This document shows, in pieces, positions 1-9,281 of a DNA stretch of 64,000 bases. The DNA is from Legionella cincinnatiensis (GTDB lineage: Bacteria; Pseudomonadota; Gammaproteobacteria; Legionellales; Legionellaceae): the NCBI RefSeq assembly GCF_900452415.1, contig NZ_UGNX01000001.1:1178001-1242000 (forward strand), in the 5' to 3' direction. Position 1 is the first letter of the stretch. Every line of letters starts with the position of its first letter. Position numbers and translations under genes: made by a program. The notes beneath the pieces are model-generated. The model did no database searches and was not told the origin of the DNA. It saw only the letters and a list, made by a program, of their open reading frames with translations.

Positions 1-203
1 ACCAAAGTTGCTTGCTGATCGGGGCGTAAACCATCAATGTATTCGACTGTTTCTTGATATACGGGATCATCTTGATAGTCAGCCAAAATATAAAGTGAGT
101 CCATTTCTGCTGTTTCTTCAGGAAAACATACTTCTTCTTTCGCTTGAAATTGCCGTGCTTTATCAAGAAGATCACAAATGGTTTCTGTATCAAGATTCAA
201 CAT
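1..203 (-). CDS. DUF3775 family protein, N-terminal part (cut by window edge)
   Basis: Reading the minus strand from the ATG at 203 gives an open frame of 67 codons that runs off the left edge. It begins MLNLDTETICDLLDKARQF and continues with an acidic stretch, then a region close to ILADYQDDPVYQETVEYIDG and LRPDQQATLV. This order (an ETI/VC-x-LLDKAR helix, an acidic linker, a DDPxYxE segment and a DxLxxDxQAxLV segment) matches the small uncharacterised DUF3775 family. A clear ribosome binding site (GGGAGA) lies 6 bases before the ATG. The function of the family is unknown, so none is proposed. The plus-strand frame over the same bases is a shadow. Confidence 0.72.
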   Translation of the reverse strand, partial: MLNLDTETICDLLDKARQFQAKEEVCFPEETAEMDSLYILADYQDDPVYQETVEYIDGLRPDQQATL

Positions 204-448
204 ATTTATCTCCCTATTCTATATGTTTTAGAATCACAAAGTATGTCTCCATAAAAAACAGCTATAAAGAGAAGGCAATGCAGCTGTTTACTCTTATGAC
301 GATATGTCCTAGGATAAATAAAATATAGTTGATCTAAATCATTTTTGTTATTTTTAGATGATGTTTTCGTCAATAGTTAAAGACAACAAAATAATTTTTG
401 ATACCCTAAAAATATTCGGCTCGTGATTCACAAAAGTGTCAATTAAAT

Positions 449-1519
449 ATGTTTAAAAAAAATTTAGTACTTCTGTTTTGCTTGACCATCTTTTTTCCTT
501 TTAAGTGTACTAATGCAACTCCAGAAGCAATAAAACAAAAGATTGATCATGCAGTGACTGCCTTTATGCAGAATAATAATGTTCCTGGATTATCATTAGC
601 CGTACTCAAAGATGGCAAGCCTTTCCTCATTAAAGGATATGGTTACGCCAATATTGCAACAAAATCTCTTGTGGATACACAAACTCTTTTTGGTATTGGT
701 TCGGTTTCTAAAGTGATTACTGCTTTTGCGCTTATGACTTTGGTACAAGAAGGAAAAATTCATTTGAATGATTCTATATTGGACTATGTGCCTAAAGCAC
801 CTCAGCAATGGCGAAATGTGACTATTAGACAATTACTCTCACATTCCAGTGGTATTCCTCAACATCACGGACCTCATTTACCTTGGAGAAAAGTATGGAA
901 CCAACTGGCTAAAAAAAAGATGCAATTTCAACCTGGGACCGCAATTGCTTACAATAATTTTGGTTTTACGGTGCTGGGACGTGCTATTGAAAATGTAAGC
1001 CATCAATCATTGATTGCTTATTTGTCACAAACTATTTTTATTCCTTTAGGAATGAATCATACAGGGTTACCTAGCTCGCTCTTTCCGCCAAATTTGGCAA
1101 CAGGATATCAAGTGAAAGCGGGAAGGATTATTCCTAATCCTAATCAAAAGCCATGGCAGCAGATGGGAGGTTCAGGTGGAATTGTATCCAATATCAGTGA
1201 TATGGCAAACTGGGATAATGCCATGTCGGCTGGGAAAATATTAACACCTACCGCTTATCGTCAAATGTGGACTCCAGTCTTTTTAAAAAACGGAAAACCT
1301 GCGGGTAACCAAAACTGGGTTTGGTCGTTAGGATGGCAAGTGTCCTCTATTGATGGCAAGCGTCTTGCTTTCAAAAATGGGGCTATAAGAGGTTACAGCA
1401 GTTGGATAGAGCGGCATCTTGATGATCAGGTGAGCATTATCATTCTCACAAATACGAATCATGTACCCTTAAAGCGACTGGCACAGCGTATTTTCCATCA
1501 AGTGGTGAATACAAAATAA
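449..1519 (+). CDS. Secreted beta-lactamase-fold serine hydrolase (class C / EstB-like)
   Basis: A 356-residue protein with an N-terminal signal peptide (about residues 1-24, ending near CTNA). It carries the class C beta-lactamase/esterase fold motifs: SxxK as S85-V-S-K88, YxN as Y168-N-N170, and a KNGAIRGY segment near residue 310 where the KTG box normally sits. The family includes class C beta-lactamases, D-alanyl-D-alanine peptidases and EstB esterases. The third box here is not a canonical KTG, so an esterase or peptidase role is as likely as true beta-lactamase activity. The protein is probably periplasmic. A hairpin terminator follows directly, so it appears monocistronic. Confidence 0.85.
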   Translation: MFKKNLVLLFCLTIFFPFKCTNATPEAIKQKIDHAVTAFMQNNNVPGLSLAVLKDGKPFLIKGYGYANIATKSLVDTQTLFGIGSVSKVITAFALMTLVQEGKIHLNDSILDYVPKAPQQWRNVTIRQLLSHSSGIPQHHGPHLPWRKVWNQLAKKKMQFQPGTAIAYNNFGFTVLGRAIENVSHQSLIAYLSQTIFIPLGMNHTGLPSSLFPPNLATGYQVKAGRIIPNPNQKPWQQMGGSGGIVSNISDMANWDNAMSAGKILTPTAYRQMWTPVFLKNGKPAGNQNWVWSLGWQVSSIDGKRLAFKNGAIRGYSSWIERHLDDQVSIIILTNTNHVPLKRLAQRIFHQVVNTK

Positions 1520-1539
1520 CATACTCTTTATGTTATTTT
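1513..1539. terminator. Hairpin terminator after the serine hydrolase
   Basis: A perfect 11-bp inverted repeat (AAAATAACATA / TATGTTATTTT) with a 5-base loop overlaps the stop codon of the preceding gene. It ends in a short T run on the plus strand. Confidence 0.6.
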
Positions 1540-1766
1540 GCGGGGTTCATTACAGTCTTCTGTTAATATTTAACGAAAATGATGCAAAAATTGATTTTAA
1601 AAAAGCATGAAAGAGAGTCTCGAATTAAAGGATGGGATCTTATTAAAGATAAAAGGGTCAGAAATCATTTGAAATAAATTTTATTGATTTATCTATTCTA
1701 ATAACTATAGTTAATATGATACTTATTATTTTGAATCAATGGATGTACGCTAAGGAGGGTATTAAC

Positions 1767-2021
1767 ATGAAAAGCTCTAGTGAAAATCAAGTATATACAC
1801 CAAAAGAGCACATAGAAGCAGCTGCTAGTCAATTATTAAAGGAAGGAAAAAAGAAGGTTAATAATCTTTATGAAGAAGGGGTTCATAAGGCAAATGATGT
1901 GGAAGAGAGTATTAAAGAGTACTCCGATCAATTATTAAAGAAGATACAAGAAAATCCATTAACTTCTGTGTTAATTGCTGGTGGAATAGGATTTTTATTG
2001 TCCAAGCTTATGAAAAAATAA
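1767..2021 (+). CDS. DUF883 / ElaB-YqjD family membrane-anchored protein
   Basis: An 84-residue protein. The ATG at 1767 is chosen over the earlier in-frame codon because AAGGAGGG sits 7 bases upstream. Residues 1-60 are charged and helical. The C-terminus has one hydrophobic segment with glycines (AGGIGFLLSKLM) ending in lysines, the layout of YqjD/ElaB/YgaM proteins, which in E. coli sit in the inner membrane and bind ribosomes in stationary phase. It is first in a three-gene set whose order matches E. coli yqjD-yqjE-yqjK, and its stop overlaps the next start. The ribosome-binding role is inferred from the family only. Confidence 0.8.
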   Translation: MKSSSENQVYTPKEHIEAAASQLLKEGKKKVNNLYEEGVHKANDVEESIKEYSDQLLKKIQENPLTSVLIAGGIGFLLSKLMKK

Positions 2022-2419
2022 TGGAAGCTTTCAAACAATTAGAAGCTCTTATTGCAGCAAAAATCTCTATTATTAGAACAGTATTGTCTGTATTTCGTCT
2101 TGAAGCCAGATTGGCCGGGCTGAGTGTTTTTCCTTTATTGTTAAATATATGCATGCTGTTAGTAATATTCATTACAGTGTGGTTAACTGCTATGTTTTTA
2201 CTAGGGTATTTTGTTGCATTGACTTCTAATAGCCTTTTTTTAGCTCTTGTTCTAATTTTACTGCTGAATATAGGGTTATTACTAGGACTGACTAAATACT
2301 TATCTTATAATTTAAGTAATATGAGTTTTCAAAAAACCAGAGAATATTTTTCACAACAGAGTGCTGAGCATGAAAAACTCAAGAAAACAGATCATTGCAC
2401 AAATTGCTCAGATGGATAA
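2021..2419 (+). CDS. Phage-holin-superfamily (YqjE-like) membrane protein
   Basis: A 132-residue protein with two long hydrophobic segments (about residues 35-60 and 65-90). A charged N-terminus and a hydrophilic C-tail flank them, as in YqjE and the holin-like DUF1469 group. Its ATG overlaps the stop of the DUF883 gene (TAATG), which implies translational coupling. The 3' end overlaps the start of the next ORF. The function is unknown; it probably works with its DUF883 neighbour at the inner membrane. Confidence 0.72.
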   Translation: MEAFKQLEALIAAKISIIRTVLSVFRLEARLAGLSVFPLLLNICMLLVIFITVWLTAMFLLGYFVALTSNSLFLALVLILLLNIGLLLGLTKYLSYNLSNMSFQKTREYFSQQSAEHEKLKKTDHCTNCSDG

Positions 2420-2675
2420 AATGTTGCAAGGTCAGAAAAAAGAGCTGACAGAGCATAAAGAGTATTTTGTTCAAAGTAAAATGACTCATTATCATTTGGG
2501 AATCGTGGTTCTTATTACTTTTGCGTTTTTTATAGGATGGAAAACCGAACGAAAGCAATGGGGTAATAAAGTGATACAACTAATAGAAGAAGTTGGGACA
2601 TTGGCCTTTCTTAACTATTTCAAAAAAATGTTATTCATTCTTTTAAATAATAATCAGGATGATGAATTTAGGTAA
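2370..2675 (+). CDS. Small membrane protein, YqjK-like position
   Basis: About 101 residues if translation starts at the ATG at 2370; a GTG at 2361 is the alternative. It has a charged N-terminal helix (KQIIAQIAQMDKMLQGQKKEL), one transmembrane segment near residues 43-60, and a second amphipathic segment at the C-terminus. The start lies inside the previous gene and no strong ribosome binding site is visible, so coupling is likely. Its place as third gene suggests a YqjK counterpart, but similarity is not evident beyond general layout. The 3' end overlaps the convergent hydrolase gene by 22 bases. Confidence 0.6.
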   Translation: MKNSRKQIIAQIAQMDKMLQGQKKELTEHKEYFVQSKMTHYHLGIVVLITFAFFIGWKTERKQWGNKVIQLIEEVGTLAFLNYFKKMLFILLNNNQDDEFR

Positions 2676-3625
2676 TCTTGCAAAAAAAAGGGAATACGTT
2701 CTTCTAACCAATATCGAATGTTTTGTGCAATAAACCCTACATGTCCTCCATGTTGGCTTAACTCTAAGAGAATATCTGGTGATAATTCATGAAGTTTTGG
2801 GATTGCATCAGGCGTCATAAAAGGATCGTCTACAGCATGAATAATTAATGTAGGAGTTGTTATATTCCACAAGTATTGCCTTGAACTTGATTTCTGATAA
2901 TACTCGTTAACACTCGAAAAACCATTTAATGGTGCAGTGATTTGTTTATCGAACTCATACAGAGTTTTTATGGATATTAATGCTTGTTTAGAAAGAACTA
3001 TTTGACGATTGATGATATTTAATTTTTGTAAAAAAAGATTCTGTAATCTCTCCAATAAGTGGGTTTGATAGACACGAGAAAATCCTTTATTTATCTTTTG
3101 AACGACAGTATGTAGTTGAAAAGGTACAGAAACTGCAACAGCCGCATCAATTAAAGATTGATGACCTGTTTCTCCTAGCCATTTGAGGAGTATATTCCCG
3201 CCTAATGAAATTCCCACCACGGCTTTTTTTGTTGAAGGTTCCCGTAATTTCAATTGACTTAAAACATATGCAAAATCGGTTGTATCACCTCCATGATAGG
3301 AACGTGGCAAACGATTAGGGCCATTTGCGCCGCGAAGATTCATTAAAACTGCTCGGTAGCCAGATTTATTGAATGCATTAAATAAACTGGCAACGTAAGC
3401 TGAATTTATATTGCCACCTAATCCATGAAGTAGAATAATTAAAGGAGCATGATTATTTAAACTGCTTGTACTCCAGGCTAAATCAATAAAATCACCATCA
3501 GGTAACTCCACACGTTCATAAAAATTGATGGGAACTTGGAGTCTATTTGTGAAGGTTCGATACAGAGTTTGCCCATGCTGATTTTTAAGCCACTTAGCAG
3601 GCTTAAATTCACTATTAATGATCAT
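2654..3625 (-). CDS. YheT-like alpha/beta hydrolase
   Basis: A 323-residue alpha/beta hydrolase of the YheT/ABHD1-3 type. It has the oxyanion-side LLHGLGG (residues 65-71), an LRGANGPNRLPRSYHGG loop typical of YheT, and the nucleophile elbow GISLGGN with Ser140. A likely acid is D266 or D267 (HAVDDPF) and the catalytic histidine is H295 in HGGHVGF. Members are carboxylesterases or lipases of uncertain substrate, thought to act in the cytoplasm or at the inner membrane. It is alone on its strand. Confidence 0.87.
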   Translation of the reverse strand: MIINSEFKPAKWLKNQHGQTLYRTFTNRLQVPINFYERVELPDGDFIDLAWSTSSLNNHAPLIILLHGLGGNINSAYVASLFNAFNKSGYRAVLMNLRGANGPNRLPRSYHGGDTTDFAYVLSQLKLREPSTKKAVVGISLGGNILLKWLGETGHQSLIDAAVAVSVPFQLHTVVQKINKGFSRVYQTHLLERLQNLFLQKLNIINRQIVLSKQALISIKTLYEFDKQITAPLNGFSSVNEYYQKSSSRQYLWNITTPTLIIHAVDDPFMTPDAIPKLHELSPDILLELSQHGGHVGFIAQNIRYWLEERIPFFLQDYLNSSS

Positions 3626-3870
3626 ACTCTGCTTTTCCGAAAAATTGATATTACTTATTCATATAGTTAAGTATAAAAGAGTACTCAAAAGAAATAAATA
3701 AAGAGGATAAGTGGCAAGAGTTTTAGTGATAATGTCAATACCAAAATTTCTTTTTAAATTTCAATATTTTATTTTCAAATTTATAATTTTTTTCAATATA
3801 ATTATTATGTTACGATTATCTAGCTATTTTTTTGATGATCCTATTCAAGTGAATATAGAGAGGAGTTTTG

Positions 3871-4980
3871 ATGCAAGTAAAAGCAGCAGTGGCATTTGAG
3901 ATGGGGAAGCCATTAGCAATCGAAATGGTTGAATTAGAAGGACCCAAACAAGGTGAAGTTCTTATTGAAATTAAGGCAACAGGTGTTTGTCATACAGATG
4001 CGTTCACTTTATCCGGCGCTGATCCAGAGGGAATTTTTCCGACAATTTTAGGGCATGAAGGTGCTGGTGTTATTGTTGATGTTGGTCCTGGTGTTACTTC
4101 TCTAAAACCAGGGGATCACGTCATTCCTCTCTATACGCCTGAATGTCGCCAATGTGACTATTGTCTTTCACAGAAAACGAATCTTTGCCAGGCTATTCGG
4201 TCAACACAAGGTCAGGGACTTATGCCCGATGGAACAAGTCGTTTTAGTCTTAATGGTAAAAAATTATTTCATTATATGGGGACTTCAACTTTTGCAAATT
4301 ACACCGTTTTACCTGAAATTGCAGTGGCAAAAATCCGCAAAGATGCACCCTTTGAAAAAGTGTGTTACATCGGCTGTGGTGTGACCACAGGCATAGGAGC
4401 TGTACTATATACCGCGAAAGTGACCCCAGGAGCCCGAGTTGTTGTTTTTGGCTTAGGAGGCATTGGACTTAATGTAATTCAAGGTGCTCGTATGGTTGGG
4501 GCAGAGCAAATTGTTGGTGTTGATATTAACCCTAAACGCCAGGCTTTAGCTCAAAAGATGGGAATGACTGATTTTGTTAATGCCCATGAATTTGGTGATG
4601 ATTTAGTGGCTCACCTTGTTGATCTCACTAAAGGAGGGGCTGATTATAGCTTTGAGTGTGTTGGTGATGTCAAACTGATGCGCCAAGCTCTTGAATGTTG
4701 TCATAAAGGTTGGGGGATCTGCACGATTATCGGAGTTGCTGGGGCAGGACAGGAGATTTCAACTCGACCATTTCAGTTAGTTACAGGAAGAGTATGGAAG
4801 GGCTCGGCATTTGGAGGAGCACGAGGTCGTACTGATGTTCCTAGAATTGTTGATTGGTATATGGATGGAAAGATTAATATCGACGATTTAATTACTTATG
4901 TTTTACCTATAGAACAAATTAATAACGCTTTTGATTTAATGCATCAAGGTGAATCTATTCGTACAGTTCTTACTTTTTAA
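3871..4980 (+). CDS. frmA: S-(hydroxymethyl)glutathione dehydrogenase (class III alcohol dehydrogenase)
   Basis: A 369-residue zinc alcohol dehydrogenase. The ATG at 3871 is used because AGGAG lies 7 bases upstream. Catalytic zinc motifs [17 protein letters not shown] and GHEGAG are present. The structural zinc cluster is [17 protein letters not shown] and the Rossmann motif is [13 protein letters not shown]. The long conserved stretches ([37 protein letters not shown]) identify class III. It oxidises the formaldehyde-glutathione adduct with NAD+. The next gene, 19 bases downstream, encodes the hydrolase for its product, so the two form a formaldehyde detoxification operon. Confidence 0.95.
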   Translation: MQVKAAVAFEMGKPLAIEMVELEGPKQGEVLIEIKATGVCHTDAFTLSGADPEGIFPTILGHEGAGVIVDVGPGVTSLKPGDHVIPLYTPECRQCDYCLSQKTNLCQAIRSTQGQGLMPDGTSRFSLNGKKLFHYMGTSTFANYTVLPEIAVAKIRKDAPFEKVCYIGCGVTTGIGAVLYTAKVTPGARVVVFGLGGIGLNVIQGARMVGAEQIVGVDINPKRQALAQKMGMTDFVNAHEFGDDLVAHLVDLTKGGADYSFECVGDVKLMRQALECCHKGWGICTIIGVAGAGQEISTRPFQLVTGRVWKGSAFGGARGRTDVPRIVDWYMDGKINIDDLITYVLPIEQINNAFDLMHQGESIRTVLTF

Positions 4981-4999
4981 CCTTTTTTGAGTTGAATAA

Positions 5000-5848
5000 A
5001 TGACTATTGATCTTATTGAAGAGCACTATTGTTTTGGAGGTATTCAACGTGTTTACACACACCTATCTTCAGTAACTCATTGTGTGATGCGTTTTGGTAT
5101 TTTTTTGCCACCACAAGTACACACACAATGTGTTCCTGTATTGTATTGGCTGTCTGGATTAACGTGTACAGAACAAAATTTTATTACTAAAGCAGGTGCA
5201 CAACGCATGGCTGCTCAATTGGGTCTTGCATTGGTTACCCCTGATACCAGTCCTCGAGGAGTTCATTTGCCGGGGGATCAAGACAATTATGATTTTGGTA
5301 TCGGTGCTAGCTTTTATGTGGATGCCACGCGAAATCCATGGTCAAAATACTATCAAATGTCCACTTATGTGTGTGATGAACTTCCTAATTTACTTCAGCA
5401 ACATTTCCCTCTTAACGAACAAGCTTGTGGTATTTTTGGACATTCAATGGGTGGACATGGAGCATTGACCTTGGCTTTAAAAAATCCCAAACAATACCGT
5501 TCGGTTTCTGCTTTTTCCCCTATTTGTGCTCCTACTCAATGCGCATGGGGGCAAAAAGCGTTTACCGGTTATTTGGGTAAAGATCAGGAAAAATGGAAGG
5601 ATTATGATGCGTGTAATCTCATTGTAGAAAGGGGGTGGCCGCATAAGAAGATATTAATTGATCAGGGGACTCAGGATCCTTATTTGCAAGAACAATTAAA
5701 ACCCGAATTATTTCAGGATGCTTGCGTGAATGCTTCTGTAGATCTTAGTTTACGAATGCAAGAAGGTTACGATCATAGCTACTATTTTATTGCGAGCTTT
5801 ATTGAAGAACATTTAACTTTTCATGCTTCAATGTTACAAGGCAATTAG
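5000..5848 (+). CDS. fghA: S-formylglutathione hydrolase
   Basis: A 282-residue esterase-D family enzyme that hydrolyses S-formylglutathione to formate and glutathione. Diagnostic segments are YWLSGLTCTEQNF, PDTSPRG and the nucleophile elbow GHSMGGHGALT with Ser149. An Asp in DQGTQDPYL and a His in GYDHSYYF complete the triad. It follows the dehydrogenase by 19 bases and is presumably co-transcribed with it. The length is normal for the family. Confidence 0.95.
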   Translation: MTIDLIEEHYCFGGIQRVYTHLSSVTHCVMRFGIFLPPQVHTQCVPVLYWLSGLTCTEQNFITKAGAQRMAAQLGLALVTPDTSPRGVHLPGDQDNYDFGIGASFYVDATRNPWSKYYQMSTYVCDELPNLLQQHFPLNEQACGIFGHSMGGHGALTLALKNPKQYRSVSAFSPICAPTQCAWGQKAFTGYLGKDQEKWKDYDACNLIVERGWPHKKILIDQGTQDPYLQEQLKPELFQDACVNASVDLSLRMQEGYDHSYYFIASFIEEHLTFHASMLQGN

Positions 5849-5854
5849 TTTTCT

Positions 5855-5894
5855 GTCCCTCCTGCTATAATGTAGGTATAAATCATGGAGGGAC
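5855..5894 (+). promoter_or_regulatory. Inverted repeat that can sequester the next gene's Shine-Dalgarno
   Basis: GTCCCTCC (5855-5862) is perfectly complementary to GGAGGGAC (5887-5894), which contains the ribosome binding site of the 64-residue gene starting at 5899. A TATAAT (5866-5871) lies between the arms. On a transcript reading through from fghA, the site would be masked. On a transcript starting at the internal -10, the left arm would be absent. Whether it is a riboregulator or a chance repeat is not known. Confidence 0.4.
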
Positions 5895-5898
5895 TAAA

Positions 5899-6093
5899 AT
5901 GAGTAAAAGAATACCTTTAGTTGTTGCCGGAGTTATTTTTTCTTTAGTTGCATTATTGCATCTTTTACGGATTTTTTTTCATTGGAAAATCATAATTGCA
6001 GAGTACAATGTTTCAATGTTAGCCAGTGTCGTTGCATTTATTATTATAACATTTATAGCGTTATGGATGTTTATTGCAGCGGCAAAAAAATAA
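5899..6093 (+). CDS. Small two-helix membrane protein
   Basis: A 64-residue protein with two hydrophobic segments (about residues 6-27 and 38-60) separated by a basic/acidic turn (HWKIIIAEYN), so both ends are probably on the same face of the inner membrane. A strong GGAGGG precedes the start. Similar small proteins are common in gammaproteobacteria, but no specific function is recognised. Confidence 0.7.
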   Translation: MSKRIPLVVAGVIFSLVALLHLLRIFFHWKIIIAEYNVSMLASVVAFIIITFIALWMFIAAAKK

Positions 6094-6129
6094 GGCTAAT
6101 AGTTCTTTCTCAGCATTTTTTACTAAAAC

Positions 6130-6702
6130 TCAGGCATTACGATTTTTACAAAAGCAATCGACCAAATGATCGTCTACCATTCCAACTGCTTGCATATAAG
6201 CATACATAATTGTGGATCCCACAAAACTCATTCCTCTTTTTTGCAAATCTTTGGATAAAGCATCTGACTCCGGTGTAGTTGCGGGAATTTCTTGAAGGCT
6301 ATGCGGAACATTTATTTTCGGACTTCCGTTCACAAATTGCCACACATAATTATCAAATGAGGTAAATTCTTGTACAATTTTTAGAAATACACTGGCATTT
6401 TTTCGTGTTGAAAAAACTTTAAGTCGATTGCGGATAATGCCAGGATCTGTAAGTAAATTTTCTAATTCTTCATCCGTCATGTGAGCCACGGCTTGAGGAT
6501 CAAATTGCTTAAATGCCTTACGGTATGTTTCGCGGCGCTTGAGTATTGTTTCCCAACTTAAACCTGCTTGTGCTCCTTCGAGGATAAGCATTTCGAAATG
6601 TTTGTGATCCTCATGAACAGGGATACCCCATTCTGTATCATGATAATGCTCATAATAAGGTTTGTTGATTCCAACCCAAGGACAACGTTTCATAGTGGAC
6701 AT
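6130..6702 (-). CDS. tag: DNA-3-methyladenine glycosylase I
   Basis: A 190-residue Tag glycosylase that removes 3-methyladenine from alkylated DNA. The N-terminal signature RCPWVGINKPYYEHYHDTEWG supplies a zinc-binding Cys and His; the C-terminal HLVDCF supplies the other His and Cys. The EGAQAGLSWETILKRR and FDPQAVAHMTDEELE helices are conserved. The start could also be the ATG three codons in (MKRCPW). No clear ribosome binding site separates the two options. It stands alone between genes on the other strand. Confidence 0.94.
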   Translation of the reverse strand: MSTMKRCPWVGINKPYYEHYHDTEWGIPVHEDHKHFEMLILEGAQAGLSWETILKRRETYRKAFKQFDPQAVAHMTDEELENLLTDPGIIRNRLKVFSTRKNASVFLKIVQEFTSFDNYVWQFVNGSPKINVPHSLQEIPATTPESDALSKDLQKRGMSFVGSTIMYAYMQAVGMVDDHLVDCFCKNRNA

Positions 6703-6873
6703 TAATTTTTATACTAAGTTGATAATATAGTACAGATTTTTAGGACCAATAACTATTTTTATATTCTCTTTATATGGATTATTGGGGTGATAATTAATTG
6801 TTTCGTCTTGAATTTGTTCAAGAATGGCTTAAAATTCACATACGAAAACAATATATTTATTTTAGAGAATTTC

Positions 6874-8454
6874 ATGTCCGATTTTTATCAGGATTTTAAT
6901 ACAAGACGAACCTTTGCCATTATTTCTCACCCTGATGCAGGTAAAACTACCGTAACAGAGAAGTTGCTTTTATTTGGTGGTGCAATTCAATTGGCGGGAA
7001 CTGTTAAAGGACGAAAGGCGGATAGACATGCAACCTCAGACTGGATGGAAATGGAAAAAGAGCGCGGTATTTCTATTACTACGTCCGTAATGCAGTTCAT
7101 ACATAATCAGCATGTCATGAACTTACTCGATACCCCAGGCCATGAGGATTTTTCTGAAGATACTTATCGAACTTTAACTGCCGTAGATTCAGCACTCATG
7201 GTTATTGATGTGGCCAAAGGTGTAGAGGAAAGAACAGTAAAGTTGATGGAGGTATGTCGTCTACGTGATACTCCAATTATGACTTTCATTAATAAGCTGG
7301 ACCGTGAAGGTCGCGATCCTATTGATTTGCTCGATGAGGTTGAGTCTGTTTTGGGGATTCAATGTGCTCCAGTGACTTGGCCTGTAGGTATGGGAAAACG
7401 TTTTAAAGGCATTTACCATCGTTATGACGATGTAGTTTATCTTTATCAAGCGGGGAAAAATGCACAAAAACAAGATGCAATGCAAATTAAAGGAATAGAC
7501 AATCCTCAATTGGATGAGATATTAGGAGAAAGTGCACAAGAATTGCGTGAGGAAATTGAACTGGTGAAAGGAGCTTCGCATGAATTTAATTTGCAGGATT
7601 ATTTAGCAGGAAAAATGACCCCTGTTTATTTTGGTTCAGCAATTAATAATTTTGGCATCAAAGAGTTGCTGGATGATTATGTACGCTATGCTCCAAGTCC
7701 TCAACCAAGAAACACTCAAGAACGGGTTGTATCTCCAAATGAAGAGGCTTTTTCTGGGTTTGTATTTAAAATACAAGCAAATATGGATCCCAAGCACAGG
7801 GATCGAATTGCTTTTTTACGGATATGCTCTGGAGCTTATAAAAAGGGGATGAAATTAAGTCATTTGCGGATTGGTAAAGAAATACAAATTTCCAATGCGT
7901 TGACTTTTATGGCTGGTGATCGATCCCATACGGAAGTGGCTTTGCCAGGAGATATTATCGGGTTACACAATCATGGTACGATTCGAATTGGTGATACTTT
8001 TACTCAAGGTGAACAATTAAAATTTACTGGTATTCCTAATTTTGCCCCAGAGCTTTTCCGTTTGGTTCGCTTAAAGGATCCTTTAAAGAGCAAGGCTTTA
8101 CTAAAAGGCTTAATTGAGCTCTCTGAGGAAGGAGCAACCCAAGTATTTCGACCATTAAATAGCAACCAGTTAATCTTAGGTGCTGTAGGAATATTGCAAT
8201 TCGATGTTGTTGCTCATCGTTTGAGACATGAATATAAAGTAGATTGCATTTATGAATCGGTTAATGTGACTTGTGCTCGTTGGGTGTACTCAGAAGATGA
8301 TAAAGCGATGAGTGAGTTTCGCACTAAGGCACATGATTATTTAGCATTAGATGGAAGCGATGCATTAATGTATCTTGCTCCAACTCGCGTTAACTTAACT
8401 ATGGCTGAAGAGCGATACCCGAAAATTAAGTTTCATGCAACTCGAGAGCATTAA
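6874..8454 (+). CDS. prfC: Peptide chain release factor 3 (RF3)
   Basis: A 526-residue translational GTPase that recycles RF1/RF2 from the ribosome after termination. The ATG at 6874 ([18 protein letters not shown]) matches the family start; a longer frame from 6787 adds 29 residues with no family match. It has the P-loop HPDAGKTT, the switch [16 protein letters not shown], and NKLD. Family-specific blocks include [22 protein letters not shown] and the C-terminal domains ending near [10 protein letters not shown]. Length agrees with E. coli RF3. Confidence 0.96.
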   Translation: MSDFYQDFNTRRTFAIISHPDAGKTTVTEKLLLFGGAIQLAGTVKGRKADRHATSDWMEMEKERGISITTSVMQFIHNQHVMNLLDTPGHEDFSEDTYRTLTAVDSALMVIDVAKGVEERTVKLMEVCRLRDTPIMTFINKLDREGRDPIDLLDEVESVLGIQCAPVTWPVGMGKRFKGIYHRYDDVVYLYQAGKNAQKQDAMQIKGIDNPQLDEILGESAQELREEIELVKGASHEFNLQDYLAGKMTPVYFGSAINNFGIKELLDDYVRYAPSPQPRNTQERVVSPNEEAFSGFVFKIQANMDPKHRDRIAFLRICSGAYKKGMKLSHLRIGKEIQISNALTFMAGDRSHTEVALPGDIIGLHNHGTIRIGDTFTQGEQLKFTGIPNFAPELFRLVRLKDPLKSKALLKGLIELSEEGATQVFRPLNSNQLILGAVGILQFDVVAHRLRHEYKVDCIYESVNVTCARWVYSEDDKAMSEFRTKAHDYLALDGSDALMYLAPTRVNLTMAEERYPKIKFHATREH

Positions 8455-8513
8455 CTCTATAGTGATAACCTTTATTTTTGATGCTATTAATCTGAAATTA
8501 CAGTGGATTCTTT

Positions 8514-9035
8514 ATGTTTTTTAAAAATAATGATGAGATTATAGTTCAGCTTCTTGATGCAATTAGCAAAATTGATAAAACCGAAGTGCACGCGATTCTT
8601 CAAGAAGCGTTCATGAAAAAAATAGACTTAAATATATATACAAATAAATTTGTTACTCCGTTACATTGGGCAATTCTTAAGTGTCGTGTGGACACGCAGG
8701 ATGACATGCTTGAAATAATAGAACAGCTCTATCAAACAGAAATCGATCTTAATAAACCTTCAAATGACAGTAAACAATATTCCCCTCTCCATACAGCGGC
8801 TCGTCGTGGTTTACCATTAGTTGTTGATTGGCTTTTAGAACATGGGGCTGATCCCATGGTCAAGGATACCGCTAACAAAATACCAATCCATTATGTATGG
8901 AGTGCGCTTAATACAAAAATTTCAAATAAAAACGATCTGCATGTAGAAAAAAACCAAGAGCTGATTGATCGATTAATAAAAGTAAATGAGCTCTTAAATA
9001 ATTGTAATACTACTACTGCATGCTTCATATTATAG
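8514..9035 (+). CDS. Ankyrin-repeat protein with C-terminal CaaX-like motif (putative effector)
   Basis: A 173-residue protein with two to three ankyrin repeats: TPLHWAILKCRV (around residue 48) and SPLHTAARRGLPLVVDWLLEHGADPMVKD (about residues 90-120), followed by a third degenerate repeat (KIPIHYVWSAL). It has no signal peptide. The last four residues before the TAG stop are Cys-Phe-Ile-Leu, fitting a eukaryotic CaaX box; leucine in the last position normally directs geranylgeranylation. Several Legionella effectors, including ankyrin protein AnkB, are known to be lipidated by host prenyltransferases. Secretion and prenylation here are inference. Confidence 0.75.
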   Translation: MFFKNNDEIIVQLLDAISKIDKTEVHAILQEAFMKKIDLNIYTNKFVTPLHWAILKCRVDTQDDMLEIIEQLYQTEIDLNKPSNDSKQYSPLHTAARRGLPLVVDWLLEHGADPMVKDTANKIPIHYVWSALNTKISNKNDLHVEKNQELIDRLIKVNELLNNCNTTTACFIL

Positions 9036-9070
9036 GGAGCCACTAAAAAAGTGGTGAGAAGATAAAGTTT

Positions 9071-9130
9071 GTTAGTAAAAGGTCGGGACTAACACTCAGT
9101 TCCTAAAGGAGCGTCGACCTCCGCGAACTG
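9071..9130. other. Structured intergenic segment with nested hairpins
   Basis: Two adjoining hairpins lie just after the ankyrin gene. GTTAGT (9071) can pair with ACTAAC (9088-9093). CAGTTC (9097-9102) can pair with GAACTG (9125-9130), enclosing GGAG / CTCC. There is no T run, so this is not a classical terminator. It directly precedes a dispersed repeat at 9187. Confidence 0.35.
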
Positions 9131-9186
9131 ATGTATCCCCACAAAATTTAAATTAAAAAATGAGTTTGATCTATTCTCCACTTGGA

Positions 9187-9275
9187 GCGTTCGGGCTGAG
9201 GAAGCGCAAAGCGCTGTCGCTAAGCTTATAGCAGGCTTTCGAGACGGACATTTTGCCTCTCCTCAGGCCGAGCTA
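9187..9275. repeat. Dispersed copy of the cruciform repeat family (degenerate)
   Basis: This segment shares GCGTTCGGGCTGAGGAAGCG, the GCGCaaaGCGC mini-hairpin, GGCTTTCGAGACGG and a closing TCCTCAGGCC with the 202-bp array at 24.8-27.2 kb. It is shorter and more diverged, and its outer stem is GGGCTGAGGA / TCCTCAGGCC with mismatches. It ends only a few bases before the stop of the minus-strand gene at 9282. Confidence 0.7.
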
Positions 9276-9281
9276 TTACAA

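Noticed and set aside
8..328. Plus-strand open frame of 106 codons
   Set aside because: It is the antisense of the DUF3775 fragment on the minus strand, which has a ribosome binding site and family match.
3711..3899. Hydrophobic 62-codon frame before frmA
   Set aside because: Starts with GTG, is compositionally AT-driven Phe/Ile, and overlaps the frmA start; no support.
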